Assembly: GCA_021204025.1 (NCBI GenBank)
Contig: JAJQAC010000087.1
Span: 83,655 to 147,654 of the forward strand
From: Clostridiales bacterium
Lineage (GTDB): Bacteria > Bacillota > Clostridia > Lachnospirales > Lachnospiraceae
Reading direction: 5' to 3'
DNA: 64,000 nt
The notes beneath the pieces are model-generated. The model made no database searches. It was not told where the DNA came from and saw nothing but the letters and a program-made list of their open reading frames with translations. Of the stretch, positions 36,296 through 45,579 are shown piece after piece. How positions within the stretch are numbered: the stretch's first letter is position 1; the number at the start of each line of letters is the position of its first letter. A program made the position numbers and the translations under genes.

Positions 36296-37189
36296 ATGAA
36301 CCATATCCGAACACGGCTTCATGCGGAACATACCGGCGGACTGACTGGCCGCGGCGTAGGCGTCGCGGTACTGGACACCGGATGTTTTCCTCATGAAGAT
36401 TTTTCTGATAGAATCTCCGCTTTTTACGATATTGTCCACCGTCAGGGGCAGACGCCCTATGATGATAACGGACATGGCACGCACGTCTGCGGCATCATCG
36501 CCGGGAGCGGTCTGACCTCCGGCGGACGCTTTGCCGGAATTGCCCCCGGATGTCACCTGATCCCCGTCAAGGTACTGGATCAGAAAGGGAACGGTTTCTC
36601 CTCTGATATGATCACCGGACTACGGCTCATCCGTCAGAAACAGAGCTTATATCATATCCGCATCATCAATATCTCCATCGGTTCCCTCTCCGGACAGAGA
36701 TTCGGCGAAGACTCTGCTCTGGTAAACGAAGTCAATGCCGCCTGGGATGACGGCCTGATCATCGTCGCCGCGGCCGGCAATATGGGACCGGATAAAGGCA
36801 GTGTCACCGCTCCCGGTATCAGCCGCAAAGTCATCACCGTCGGAAGCTCTGACGACTGTCTGCCAGTCAATGTCCAAGGGAAACGTATGATCCATTACTC
36901 CGGCCGCGGCCCCACCGGTTCCTGCATATGCAAGCCGGATATTGTAGCCCCAGGAGCCATGGTTGCGAGCTGCGCAAACCGCTCCCGCTCCTACACGGTC
37001 AAAAGCGGGACCTCCATGTCAACGCCGATCGTTACCGGCGCTATCGCACTTCTCCTTGAAAGACATCCAAACCTCACTAATCGGGACATCAAACTCCTGC
37101 TGCGCAACCGGGCTGTTGATCTCGGCTTGCCGCAGAACCAGCAGGGGTGGGGGATGCTGGATATCCGCAGGCTTCTGGCAACCGAGTAA
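36296..37189 (+). CDS. Subtilisin-like serine protease, probably cytosolic (S8)
   Basis: Serine protease of 297 residues with the full triad: Asp27 in AVLDTG, His60 in NGHGTHVCG and Ser in SGTSMSTPIVTG; the oxyanion Asn is in AAAGNMGPDKG. There is no signal peptide or pro-domain, which resembles intracellular subtilisins. The ribosome binding site is weak (CAGGTA). Its last codons and TAA lie inside repeat A3: the sequence GAGTAA that ends the gene is the repeat's own GAGTAG-like start, so the C-terminus may have been set by the insertion. Confidence 0.9.
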   Translation: MNHIRTRLHAEHTGGLTGRGVGVAVLDTGCFPHEDFSDRISAFYDIVHRQGQTPYDDNGHGTHVCGIIAGSGLTSGGRFAGIAPGCHLIPVKVLDQKGNGFSSDMITGLRLIRQKQSLYHIRIINISIGSLSGQRFGEDSALVNEVNAAWDDGLIIVAAAGNMGPDKGSVTAPGISRKVITVGSSDDCLPVNVQGKRMIHYSGRGPTGSCICKPDIVAPGAMVASCANRSRSYTVKSGTSMSTPIVTGAIALLLERHPNLTNRDIKLLLRNRAVDLGLPQNQQGWGMLDIRRLLATE

Positions 37190-37371
37190 GAGGCGGCTTT
37201 TTCGCCTCATACTTGCTGCGCGGTTGCTGTGTGCCAGTGGCATCTGCACTCCGTTTCGGTCCGTCCTTAACGTGTGCCAATGGCACACAGGACCGTTTAG
37301 CAACGACCGAAGCGGAGCGTAGAACAGGTGCGGCATCAGCCGCAAAAATTCCTTACCCGCCCCTGCGCATA
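37182..37371 (-). repeat. Dispersed structured repeat family A, copy A3 (interrupted)
   Basis: Left hairpin GAGTAAGAGGCG…CGCCTCATACTT; then GCGCGG; then a ~103-base insertion (repeat B2); then GGTGCGGC-ATCA-GCCGC and the right stem. The left end supplies the stop codon of the subtilase gene. The right end TGCGCATAAAAAA adjoins the serA terminator. Confidence 0.78.
37224..37326 (+). repeat. Palindromic repeat family B, copy B2, nested in A3
   Basis: It begins GTTGCTGTGTGCCAGTGGCA and ends TTTAGCAACGACCGAAGCGGAGCG, as in copy B1, with about 55 extra bases in the middle. Those bases contain CTCCGTTTCGGTC, which is complementary to the later GACCGAAGCGGAG, so the whole folds as a nested hairpin. 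Confidence 0.72.
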
Positions 37372-37407
37372 AAAAACAGGCAGAAGTTTTTTCTTCCTTC
37401 TGCCTGC
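37371..37407 (-). terminator. Terminator of serA
   Basis: On the minus strand CAGGCAGAAG…CTTCTGCCTG is followed by TTTTTT, about 40 bases after the serA stop. Confidence 0.8.
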
Positions 37408-37444
37408 TTTTCCTTTCAAACATTTTCTATGAATCTTCCGCTCT

Positions 37445-38617
37445 CTACTCAGCCTGCTGGATCACTCTTACCCGCAGTACGCCGTCCACGCTCCTCAGAT
37501 TCTGCACGGTAGTCGCGTTTGGCACTCCGTCCAGATCCATCAGCGTATACGCGTATTTGTTTTTACTCTTATTGGTCATATCCGAAATATTGATCCCGCC
37601 AGCTGCCAGCATACCGGTCACCTGTCCGATCATATTCGGCACATTGCGGTGCATAACCGCGACACGGGCCGCCGCCTTGCAGACTCCCATATCGCACTCC
37701 GGATAATTGACCGAATTGTGGATATTGCCGTTTTCCAGATAATCCATAACCTCAATGACCGCCATCTTCGCGCAGTTGTCCTCAGACTCTTCTGTAGACG
37801 CCCCCAGATGCGGAATGATGATCGCGTTTTCCATATTGGCGCTCTTTGCGTTCGGGAAATCGCTTACATAGCGTCTCACCTTGCCGGAAGCCAGAGCCTC
37901 CGCCATATCATCATCATTCACCAGAAGATCACGCGCAAAGTTCAGGATCACCACGCCATCCTTCATCCGTGAGAAATTGGACTTGTTTAACATTCCCTTT
38001 GTGGAATCCATCAGCGGTACATGGATCGTAATGTAATCACATTCCGCATAGATGATGTCCGCGCTGGTGATATGTTTCACATCACGGGACAGATTCCAGG
38101 CCGCATTGACAGAGATAAACGGATCATATCCATATACTTCCATCCCCAGACCGGCAGCCGCGTTAGCTACCTCCGCGCCGATCGCGCCCAGACCGATCAC
38201 GCCCAGCTTTTTGCCGCGAATCTCTCCGCCGGCAAACGCTTTTTTTGCTTTTTCTGCGCTCTTTCCGATATTTTCATCCGCCTTATTGGCTCTGCACCAG
38301 TCAATACCGCCAATGACGTCACGGGCCGCCAGCAGGAGACCGCACAACACCAGTTCTTTTACTCCGTTGGCATTGGCGCCAGGCGTGTTAAATACAACGA
38401 TGCCCTCTTGTGCACAACGTTCCAGCGGGATGTTATTGACTCCTGCGCCGGCTCTGCCGATTGTGAGAACATGCTCTGAAAACTCCGTCTCATGAAGAGA
38501 TGCGCTGCGAAGCAGGATCCCATCTGCATCCTCGATGTTTTCCGTCAGTTCATATTCCTGAGTCAGAAATCCCAGGCCATACTTGGAAATCGCGTTAAGA
38601 CAATGGATCTTTCTCAT
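37445..38617 (-). CDS. serA: D-3-phosphoglycerate dehydrogenase
   Basis: First step of serine synthesis, oxidising 3-phosphoglycerate with NAD. The 390-residue product has an NAD-binding GVIGLGAIGAEVA, the catalytic region IIPHLGASTEESEDNCA and a C-terminal ACT domain (NMIGQVTGMLAAGGINISDMTN) that probably senses serine. The start overlaps the serC stop (ATGA). Confidence 0.94.
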   Translation of the reverse strand: MRKIHCLNAISKYGLGFLTQEYELTENIEDADGILLRSASLHETEFSEHVLTIGRAGAGVNNIPLERCAQEGIVVFNTPGANANGVKELVLCGLLLAARDVIGGIDWCRANKADENIGKSAEKAKKAFAGGEIRGKKLGVIGLGAIGAEVANAAAGLGMEVYGYDPFISVNAAWNLSRDVKHITSADIIYAECDYITIHVPLMDSTKGMLNKSNFSRMKDGVVILNFARDLLVNDDDMAEALASGKVRRYVSDFPNAKSANMENAIIIPHLGASTEESEDNCAKMAVIEVMDYLENGNIHNSVNYPECDMGVCKAAARVAVMHRNVPNMIGQVTGMLAAGGINISDMTNKSKNKYAYTLMDLDGVPNATTVQNLRSVDGVLRVRVIQQAE

Positions 38618-39699
38618 GCCTGATGTTCCTCCTCAAATTTTTTCATAAACGCAACCAGCTTTTCTACGCCCTCCTGCGGCATTGCGTTGTAGATCGAGGC
38701 GCGCATACCGCCGACTGTCCGATGCCCCTTCAGGTTGATAAAGCCCTGTGCCGCCGCCTCTTTCACAAACAGCGCGTCCAGATCTTTATCACCCGTGACA
38801 AACGGAACATTCATCAGAGAACGGTCTTCCTTTACCACAGTCCCATGAAACATACTGCTCTGATCCAGGAAATCATACAGGATCTTCGCCTTTCTTTCAT
38901 TGCGCTCTTTCATAGCCGCCAGGCCGCCCTGTTTTTTCAGCCATTTGAATACCTTTCCGCAGATATAGATGCCATATGCCGGCGGAGTATTGTACAGAGA
39001 CTTTGCGTCTGCGTGAATCTTATACTGACACATCGTAGGCGTCCCCGGCAGGACATCCTCCGTGATCAGATCCTCACGGATAATTACAATCACCACACCA
39101 GCCGGCCCGATATTCTTCTGAACGCCGCCATAGATGACGCCGTATTTCTCAACGTCATGCGGTTCAGACAGGAAACAGGATGAAACGTCCGCAACCAGAG
39201 TCTTGCCCTTGGTATTGGGCAGCGTCTTATACTTGGTTCCGTAGATCGTATTATTCTCACAGATATAAACATAATCCGCGTCTTCGTCAATCGGAAGATC
39301 GGAACAGTCCGGGATATACGAAAAGGTCTTGTCCGCACTGGAGGCGATGGCAACCGCCTTGCCGTATTTCTGCGCTTCCTGATAAGCCTTCTTCGCCCAC
39401 TGGCCGGTGATGATATAGTCGGCAACACCGTTCTTCATCAGGTTCTGCGGGATCATCGCAAACTGCAGGCTCGCACCTCCCTGAAGAAAAAGCACTTTAT
39501 AGTTATCCGGGATCTTCATCAGATCTCTCAGGTCCGCCTCCGCGTCGTCGATAATCTGCTGATACTCCTTGGAACGATGGCTCATCTCCATAACTGACTC
39601 ACCAGTTCCGTTGTAATTCAACATCTCCGCCGCCGCTTCCTCCAGTACCTCTACCGGAAGCATTGCCGGACCAGCCGAAAAGTTATACACTCTTTCCAT
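38614..39699 (-). CDS. serC: Phosphoserine aminotransferase
   Basis: PLP enzyme converting 3-phosphohydroxypyruvate to phosphoserine, the second step of serine synthesis. The 361-residue product starts with the family signature YNFSAGPAMLP and has the PLP lysine in YGGVQKNIGPAG. The start at 39699 follows AGGAGAAAATT; the ATG 11 codons earlier is less likely. It is coupled to serA and lies about 35 bases after ilvB. Confidence 0.94.
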   Translation of the reverse strand: MERVYNFSAGPAMLPVEVLEEAAAEMLNYNGTGESVMEMSHRSKEYQQIIDDAEADLRDLMKIPDNYKVLFLQGGASLQFAMIPQNLMKNGVADYIITGQWAKKAYQEAQKYGKAVAIASSADKTFSYIPDCSDLPIDEDADYVYICENNTIYGTKYKTLPNTKGKTLVADVSSCFLSEPHDVEKYGVIYGGVQKNIGPAGVVIVIIREDLITEDVLPGTPTMCQYKIHADAKSLYNTPPAYGIYICGKVFKWLKKQGGLAAMKERNERKAKILYDFLDQSSMFHGTVVKEDRSLMNVPFVTGDKDLDALFVKEAAAQGFINLKGHRTVGGMRASIYNAMPQEGVEKLVAFMKKFEEEHQA

Positions 39700-39732
39700 A
39701 ATTTTCTCCTCTTTTCTTACTGCATCATTCAT

Positions 39733-41442
39733 TTATTGCCGGATCTTTAAATCGGTATCATCGAACGCGTCCTGAATCGCATTGCCCGGTGAAACCATCG
39801 GATATACCTTATCGTCACAGTTGATCTGACAGTCGATCACCACCGGTACCTGCGCTTTCATCGCTTCCTCCAGCACCGGCCGCAGTTCCTCTCTGCTGAC
39901 CACACGGTACGCTTTCGCGCCCATCGCCTCTGACAGCTTACAGTAATCCACCGAATCATTCAGCATCGTAGCGGCATATCGTTTCCCGTAGAAAAGAGTC
40001 TGCCACTGACGCACCATACCCAGTACCTGATTATTAATGATCACCTCGATGACCGGTACGCCATAACGCGCCGCCGTTGCCACTTCATTCATATTCATAC
40101 GGAAACAGCCGTCACCTGCGATATTGAAGATCGGCATATCCGGTTTTTCCATATCCTCATACGCCAGCTTTGCCCCGATGGACGCCCCCAGGCCATAACC
40201 CATCGTTCCCAGACCGCCGGACGTCAGAAGCTGTCTCGGTCTTGAATACTTATAATACTGAGCCGCCCACATCTGATTCTGCCCGACCTCGGTACAGATC
40301 ACCGCATTTCCCTTTGTTATATCATAGATCGTCTCTATCACATAAGGCCCGGTCAGCTGACTTTTATCATACCGCAGCGGATACATATCCTTCAACCGTT
40401 CCATATGCACGATCCATTCATCATGATGGATCGGATCCAGACGCGTATTCAGTTTTCTTAAGACCGTCTTCAGATCGCCGATGATCCTCACGTCCGCATG
40501 GACATTTTTGTTGATCTCAGCCGCGTCAACATCGATGTGTATCACCTTTGCATTCTTCGCGAACATTGCAGTATTGCCGGTCACACGGTCGCTGAAACGT
40601 GCTCCCGCCACAATCAGCAGATCACACTCACTCACGCCAAAGTTGGACGCCTTTGTTCCATGCATACCCAGCATACCGGTGTAAAGAGCATCTGTTCCGT
40701 CAAAGGCTCCCTTTCCCATCAGAGAGTCCGCGACCGGCGCCTGAATCTTGTGAGCCAGTGTTCGCAGTTCCTCCGAAGCGCCCGACAGGATCGCGCCGCC
40801 GCCGACAAAAATGAACGGCTTCTTCGATCTCTGGATCAGCTCCATGGCTGCCTCCAGATCCTCCTCCCGGATCGTATCCTTCTGACGCTCCACACGATGC
40901 GGCTCCTCGGGAGTAAATTCACATTTCTCAATCGTCGCATTTTTTGTAATATCGATCAGCACCGGTCCCGGCCGGCCGCTCTGCGCGATCTGAAACGCGC
41001 GGCGGATGGTCTTTGCCAGATTTTTTACGTCTTTTACGATAAAATTATACTTGGTAATCGGCATCGTTATGCCAAGGATATCGATCTCCTGAAAGCTGTC
41101 CTTGCCAAGCAGAGTGACGCCGACATTACAGGTGATCGCGATGAGTGGAATCGAATCCATGTACGCGGTTGCGATACCTGTAACCAGGTTAGTCGCTCCC
41201 GGACCTGAAGTAGCCAGACACACCCCGACCTTTCCTGTCGCTCTCGAATATCCGTCCGCAGCATGCGCAGCTCCCTGCTCGTGAGAGGTCAGGATATGCC
41301 GGATCTCATTCTGATGTTTATAAAGCGCGTCGTATATCTCCAATATGGCACCGCCCGGATAGCCAAAAACTGTCTTGACTCCCTGTTCCTTCAGACATTC
41401 CACAACAATCTCAGAACCGGGAAGAACTCTGGTCTCTGCCAT
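39733..41442 (-). CDS. ilvB: Acetolactate synthase large subunit, biosynthetic type
   Basis: ThDP enzyme of valine, leucine and isoleucine synthesis, 569 residues. It shows the ThDP glutamate in TSHEQGAAHAADGYSRATG, an FAD-binding central domain, and the ThDP–Mg motif AGDGCFRMNMNEVATAARYGVPVIEVIINN. The small regulatory subunit (ilvN) is not in the window. It lies between ilvD and serC in one run. Confidence 0.94.
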   Translation of the reverse strand: MAETRVLPGSEIVVECLKEQGVKTVFGYPGGAILEIYDALYKHQNEIRHILTSHEQGAAHAADGYSRATGKVGVCLATSGPGATNLVTGIATAYMDSIPLIAITCNVGVTLLGKDSFQEIDILGITMPITKYNFIVKDVKNLAKTIRRAFQIAQSGRPGPVLIDITKNATIEKCEFTPEEPHRVERQKDTIREEDLEAAMELIQRSKKPFIFVGGGAILSGASEELRTLAHKIQAPVADSLMGKGAFDGTDALYTGMLGMHGTKASNFGVSECDLLIVAGARFSDRVTGNTAMFAKNAKVIHIDVDAAEINKNVHADVRIIGDLKTVLRKLNTRLDPIHHDEWIVHMERLKDMYPLRYDKSQLTGPYVIETIYDITKGNAVICTEVGQNQMWAAQYYKYSRPRQLLTSGGLGTMGYGLGASIGAKLAYEDMEKPDMPIFNIAGDGCFRMNMNEVATAARYGVPVIEVIINNQVLGMVRQWQTLFYGKRYAATMLNDSVDYCKLSEAMGAKAYRVVSREELRPVLEEAMKAQVPVVIDCQINCDDKVYPMVSPGNAIQDAFDDTDLKIRQ

Positions 41443-41519
41443 AATACTAAAAACCCCTTTCCTTTCCTCAATGATTCAGGCCGACATGGAAATCAGCGAC
41501 CTGAATCATGGTTCATTCA

Positions 41520-43181
41520 TTAATTTCCTCTCAGGATCGCTCCCTTATCCGCACTGGTTACCAGCCCGGCATAACGTTTCAGATAACCGGACACCTCTTT
41601 GGTCTTCGGAGTCCATTTCGCACGGCGGGCCGCAAGCTCTTCGTCCGAGACCTTCAGGTTAATCTTATAGGCATTGATATCAATCTCAATAATGTCGCCG
41701 TCTTCGATCAGGCCAATCGGACCCCCTGCGGCTGCCTCCGGGCTCACATGGCCAATGGCCGCGCCGCGGGACGCGCCGCTGAAACGTCCATCCGTGATCA
41801 GTGCCACAGAAGATCCCAGCCCCATGCCTACAATCGCTGATGTCGGATTGAGCATCTCTCGCATGCCCGGTCCACCCTTCGGTCCTTCATAACGGATCAC
41901 CACGACATCGCCTGCTTGGATCCTGCCGCCCTTGATCGCCTCAATCGCCTCTTCCTCACTGTCAAATACTTTGGCCACTCCGGTATTCTTCAGCATCTCC
42001 AGCGCTACTGCAGAGCGCTTCACAACACAGCCGTCCGGCGCGATATTTCCCTTGAGTACCGCCAGTCCGCCGGTCTTGGAATACGGATTGTCAATCGTAC
42101 GGATGACCTCCGGATCACGGTTTACCGCGTTTGCGATATTTTCTCCCACTGTCTTACCAGTAACTGTCATACAGTCCAGATTCAGGAGACCGAGCTTGCT
42201 GATCTCTTTCATCACCGCATAGATACCGCCGGCCTCATTCAGATCTTCCATATAAGTCGGACCTGCAGGCGCCAGATGGCACAGATTCGGTGTCTTCTCG
42301 CTGATCTCGTTCGCGATGTCGATGTTGATCTCCACGCCCGCCTCATGAGCGATCGCCGGCAGATGCAGCATGCTGTTTGTCGAGCAGCCCAGCGCCATAT
42401 CCATCGTCAGCGCGTTCATAAACGCCGCTTCCGTCATGATATCTCTCGGACGGATGTCTTTCTTTAACATGTCCATAACCGCCATGCCCGCATGCTTTGC
42501 CAGACGGATACGCTCGGAATAAACAGCCGGGATCGTACCGTTGCCCTGAAGACCCATGCCGAGTACTTCCGTCAGACAATTCATACTGTTGGCCGTATAC
42601 ATACCGGAGCAGGAACCACAGGTCGGACAGACATTATTTGCGAAATCCTCAACCTCTTCCTCGGTCATCGTGCCCGCCGCGTGAGCGCCGACCGCCTCAA
42701 ACATACTGGAAAGGCTTCTCTTTTTCCCTTTGACATGACCGGCCAGCATCGGGCCGCCGCTCACAAAGACCGTCGGGATGTTCAGACGTGCCGCCGCCAT
42801 CAGAAGCCCCGGAACATTCTTATCACAGTTCGGGATCATAACCAGCGCGTCAAACTGATGCGCCAGTGCCATACACTCAGTGGAATCCGCGATCAGATCG
42901 CGGGTCACCAGCGAATACTTCATACCGACATGGCCCATGGCAATCCCATCGCACACGGCAATTGCCGGAAACACGATCGGGGTTCCTCCCGCCATAGCGA
43001 CTCCCTGCTTAACAGCTTCCGTCAGCTTGTCCAGGTGCATATGGCCCGGAACGATCTCATTGAAAGAGCTTACAACTCCTACCAGCGGCTTTGACAGTTC
43101 TTCTTCTGTCAGTCCCAGCGCCCGGAACAAGGATCTCGCCGGCGCCTGCTGCATACCGGACTTTGCGTTATCACTTCTCAT
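41520..43181 (-). CDS. ilvD: Dihydroxy-acid dehydratase
   Basis: Iron–sulfur dehydratase of branched-chain amino-acid synthesis. The 553-residue product has cluster cysteines in [11 protein letters not shown] and [19 protein letters not shown], and the Mg-binding [18 protein letters not shown]. The start at 43181 follows AGGAGGAGAGTCAT; the frame from 43232 would add 17 residues ahead of the conserved start. Confidence 0.95.
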   Translation of the reverse strand: MRSDNAKSGMQQAPARSLFRALGLTEEELSKPLVGVVSSFNEIVPGHMHLDKLTEAVKQGVAMAGGTPIVFPAIAVCDGIAMGHVGMKYSLVTRDLIADSTECMALAHQFDALVMIPNCDKNVPGLLMAAARLNIPTVFVSGGPMLAGHVKGKKRSLSSMFEAVGAHAAGTMTEEEVEDFANNVCPTCGSCSGMYTANSMNCLTEVLGMGLQGNGTIPAVYSERIRLAKHAGMAVMDMLKKDIRPRDIMTEAAFMNALTMDMALGCSTNSMLHLPAIAHEAGVEINIDIANEISEKTPNLCHLAPAGPTYMEDLNEAGGIYAVMKEISKLGLLNLDCMTVTGKTVGENIANAVNRDPEVIRTIDNPYSKTGGLAVLKGNIAPDGCVVKRSAVALEMLKNTGVAKVFDSEEEAIEAIKGGRIQAGDVVVIRYEGPKGGPGMREMLNPTSAIVGMGLGSSVALITDGRFSGASRGAAIGHVSPEAAAGGPIGLIEDGDIIEIDINAYKINLKVSDEELAARRAKWTPKTKEVSGYLKRYAGLVTSADKGAILRGN

Positions 43182-43318
43182 ATGACTCTCCTCCTGATAT
43201 ATTTTCCACCGCTCCAACCTGAAAACAGGCAAAAGCAGGTTTCTCCAATCATATTGTATATCGATTTATGACATTCCAGATTTCGTTACAGTCTCATCAA
43301 AAATATCCGCTCTGCGGT

Positions 43319-44404
43319 TCAGCAAATCCTCTCTGCAACCAGATCGCCCATCCGCGTCGTACCAACCTGCTCACAACCGTCCGCCATGATATCCACGGTG
43401 CGGTATCCGTCCGCCAGCACCCGCTTCACCGCCGCCTCGATGGCCAGAGCCTCCTGATCCAGATCAAAGGAGTACCTGAGCATCATAGCCGCCGACAAAA
43501 TCGTCGCCAGCGGGTTGGCAATATCCTTACCTGCGATATCCGGAGCTGATCCGTGGCTCGGCTCATACAGGCCGAACTTCGTCTCATTCAGACTTGCGGA
43601 AGACAGCATACCGATCGAACCGGTAATCATGCTGGCTTCATCCGATAAGATATCTCCAAACATATTTTCCGTCAGGATCACATCAAACTGCCCCGGATTC
43701 ATCACCAGCTGCATCGCACAATTGTCAACCAGCATATGTTCGAGAGTTACCTCCGGATAATCCTTCACGACCTCTTCGACCACCTTTCTCCACAGGCGGG
43801 ACGAATCCAGTACATTGGCCTTGTCCACACTGATCACATGTTTTCTGCGCTTCATCGCGATGTCAAACGCCTTGATCGCGATCCTGCGAATCTCATTTTC
43901 ATTGTAAACCAACGTATCCGTTGCCTGCAGGACACCATTTACCTCCTCGGTACGGCGCTCGCCGAAATACAGACCGCCGGTCAGTTCGCGTACAATCACC
44001 ATGTCAAAACCGTCGCCGATCAGATCCGGCCGCAGGGGACATACGCCGGCCAGCTCATCATACAGATATGCCGGTCGCAGATTGGCAAATAAATTAAGAC
44101 CCTTACGTATCGCCAGAATCCCTGCCTCAGGTCTCAGATTTGGTGCCACATCGTACCATCTTGAATTTCCCACTTTTCCTCCGACGGCTCCCAGCAGCAC
44201 TGCGTCACTCTGTTTTGCCGTCTCCAGCGCCTCTTCCGTAAGCGGCACTCCATATGCATCGATGGAACATCCCCCCATCAGGATCTCCTGATAAGAAAAT
44301 GTATGGCCATATACCTCTCCGACCCGATCGAGCACCTTACATGCCTCACGGACAATCTCCGGTCCGATACCGTCGCCCGGAATCGTAACAATTCTACATT
44401 CCAT
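43319..44404 (-). CDS. leuB: 3-isopropylmalate dehydrogenase
   Basis: NAD-dependent oxidative decarboxylase of leucine synthesis, 361 residues. Its signatures are [28 protein letters not shown] and [33 protein letters not shown] precedes the ATG at 44404. leuA, leuC and leuD are absent from the window. It is the first gene of the leuB–ilvD–ilvB–serC–serA run. Confidence 0.94.
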   Translation of the reverse strand: MECRIVTIPGDGIGPEIVREACKVLDRVGEVYGHTFSYQEILMGGCSIDAYGVPLTEEALETAKQSDAVLLGAVGGKVGNSRWYDVAPNLRPEAGILAIRKGLNLFANLRPAYLYDELAGVCPLRPDLIGDGFDMVIVRELTGGLYFGERRTEEVNGVLQATDTLVYNENEIRRIAIKAFDIAMKRRKHVISVDKANVLDSSRLWRKVVEEVVKDYPEVTLEHMLVDNCAMQLVMNPGQFDVILTENMFGDILSDEASMITGSIGMLSSASLNETKFGLYEPSHGSAPDIAGKDIANPLATILSAAMMLRYSFDLDQEALAIEAAVKRVLADGYRTVDIMADGCEQVGTTRMGDLVAERIC

Positions 44405-44510
44405 ATCTGTCTCCTCTATCATTCAGTATAATCGCCCAGTTGATGTCCATAATAGCTTATTTGCAATCATTTTTCAACATTTGAAACAAATTTTTATGAA
44501 AAAGAAAATG

Positions 44511-44554
44511 AAAAAACTGCCGGAATCCTTCGGAAACCCGAAAAACCCCGGCAG
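44511..44554 (-). terminator. Terminator between the sugar isomerase-like gene and leuB
   Basis: On the minus strand CTGCCGG…CCGGCAG with a long loop is followed by TTTTTT, about 30 bases after the stop of the gene at 44583. It could also act as an attenuator for leuB, but I see no leader peptide or T-box. Confidence 0.7.
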
Positions 44555-44582
44555 CAACTCCTTATGAATCTATTTTTCCTGA

Positions 44583-45428
44583 TTACGCCTGCTCGTAGAG
44601 CTCTTTCATCCTCGCACAGCACCATGCCGCATTCTCAACGTTAGTGTTTTCCAGCGTCGCGTAGCAGAACGGTTTTTCTTTCTTTACATATTTCATAACA
44701 ACCGAATAATCCATCTCTCCGGTGCCTGCCCCTACGGACTCCAGTCCGTATCCCGTATCTACATGAATGTAATCTTTCAGATGAATCATTGCGATATCCG
44801 GTCCCAAAAGCTCCAGCGACTTTTTAAATACTTCATCCTTGTGATCCACATTGTCCAGATCCAGCAGATTAACCGGATCATAGAGGATCTGCAGATTCGG
44901 AGAATCAATCTCATCTAGGACGATACGTGCACGCTCCGCATTGTAGATAATATGGCGCGCGACCGGCTCGATCGCAATAATCACTCCGAACTGTTCCGCA
45001 CAGCGCACAACCGGCGTCAGGTTCTTGATAAATGTGTAAAGAGCTTCTTCGGAACGGCACTCCGGACAATTTACATACTCTGCGTTCGGCGCTCCGGTCT
45101 CCGTGCCGACCATCGCGCAGCCCAGCAGCGATGCGAAACGAAGATGCGCGTAATATCTCTGCTGGAACTCACGAATTGCGTCCGGATCCGGATGACCCAG
45201 ATTCTGGTAGCATCCCAGCAGTGCGATATCCAGCTCATTTTTTTCAAACAGATGCTTCAGATAATGGGCGTAGCCGGGAGTCAGGGCGGACGGTCCGTAA
45301 GCATATTCTTTCATGGCCTTACTCAGAGCCAGATGGGCACAGCTGTACCCTTTCGAGCGCACGATGGGAAGCAGTTCTTCCATCGGCACCTTTTCCGCGT
45401 CATGCAGACGCAAGCCTAACTGTAACAT
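44583..45428 (-). CDS. Sugar phosphate isomerase/epimerase-like TIM barrel
   Basis: Protein of 281 residues of the AP_endonuc_2/xylose isomerase-like fold. Metal-binding candidates are E and H residues in VGTETGAPN, IIAIEPVARH, ILYDPVNLLD and MIHLKDYIHVD. The substrate is not predictable from sequence. The start at 45428 follows GGAAGGTATTTCAT. It is a single gene with a clear promoter bracketed by an inverted repeat (45470–45541). Confidence 0.8.
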   Translation of the reverse strand: MLQLGLRLHDAEKVPMEELLPIVRSKGYSCAHLALSKAMKEYAYGPSALTPGYAHYLKHLFEKNELDIALLGCYQNLGHPDPDAIREFQQRYYAHLRFASLLGCAMVGTETGAPNAEYVNCPECRSEEALYTFIKNLTPVVRCAEQFGVIIAIEPVARHIIYNAERARIVLDEIDSPNLQILYDPVNLLDLDNVDHKDEVFKKSLELLGPDIAMIHLKDYIHVDTGYGLESVGAGTGEMDYSVVMKYVKKEKPFCYATLENTNVENAAWCCARMKELYEQA

Positions 45429-45469
45429 ATGAAATACCTTCCTTCTATTCATTTTTCAGGAAACTTTCC

Positions 45470-45541
45470 AACGTCTGTTCCCCGAAATCTTAGCCTGATT
45501 ATAACATTTTTCACGCTTTCCCACAATCATAAACAGACGTT
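45470..45541 (-). promoter_or_regulatory. Promoter bracketed by a perfect 10-bp inverted repeat
   Basis: On the minus strand TTGTGG (45521–45526) and TATAAT (45498–45503) are 17 bases apart. AACGTCTGTT (45470–45479) and its exact complement AACAGACGTT (45532–45541) lie on either side, 62 bases apart, which is about six helical turns. The two copies look like paired operators for the sugar isomerase-like gene. Confidence 0.6.
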
Positions 45542-45579
45542 GCCTGCAAGGTTTTCTCCTGTCGCGGATTGGGTGGCTG

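Noticed and set aside
44405..44582. T-box or leucine attenuator ahead of leuB
   Set aside because: The region is under 180 bases, with a terminator that directly follows the upstream gene, and no leader peptide or T-box core sequence was found.
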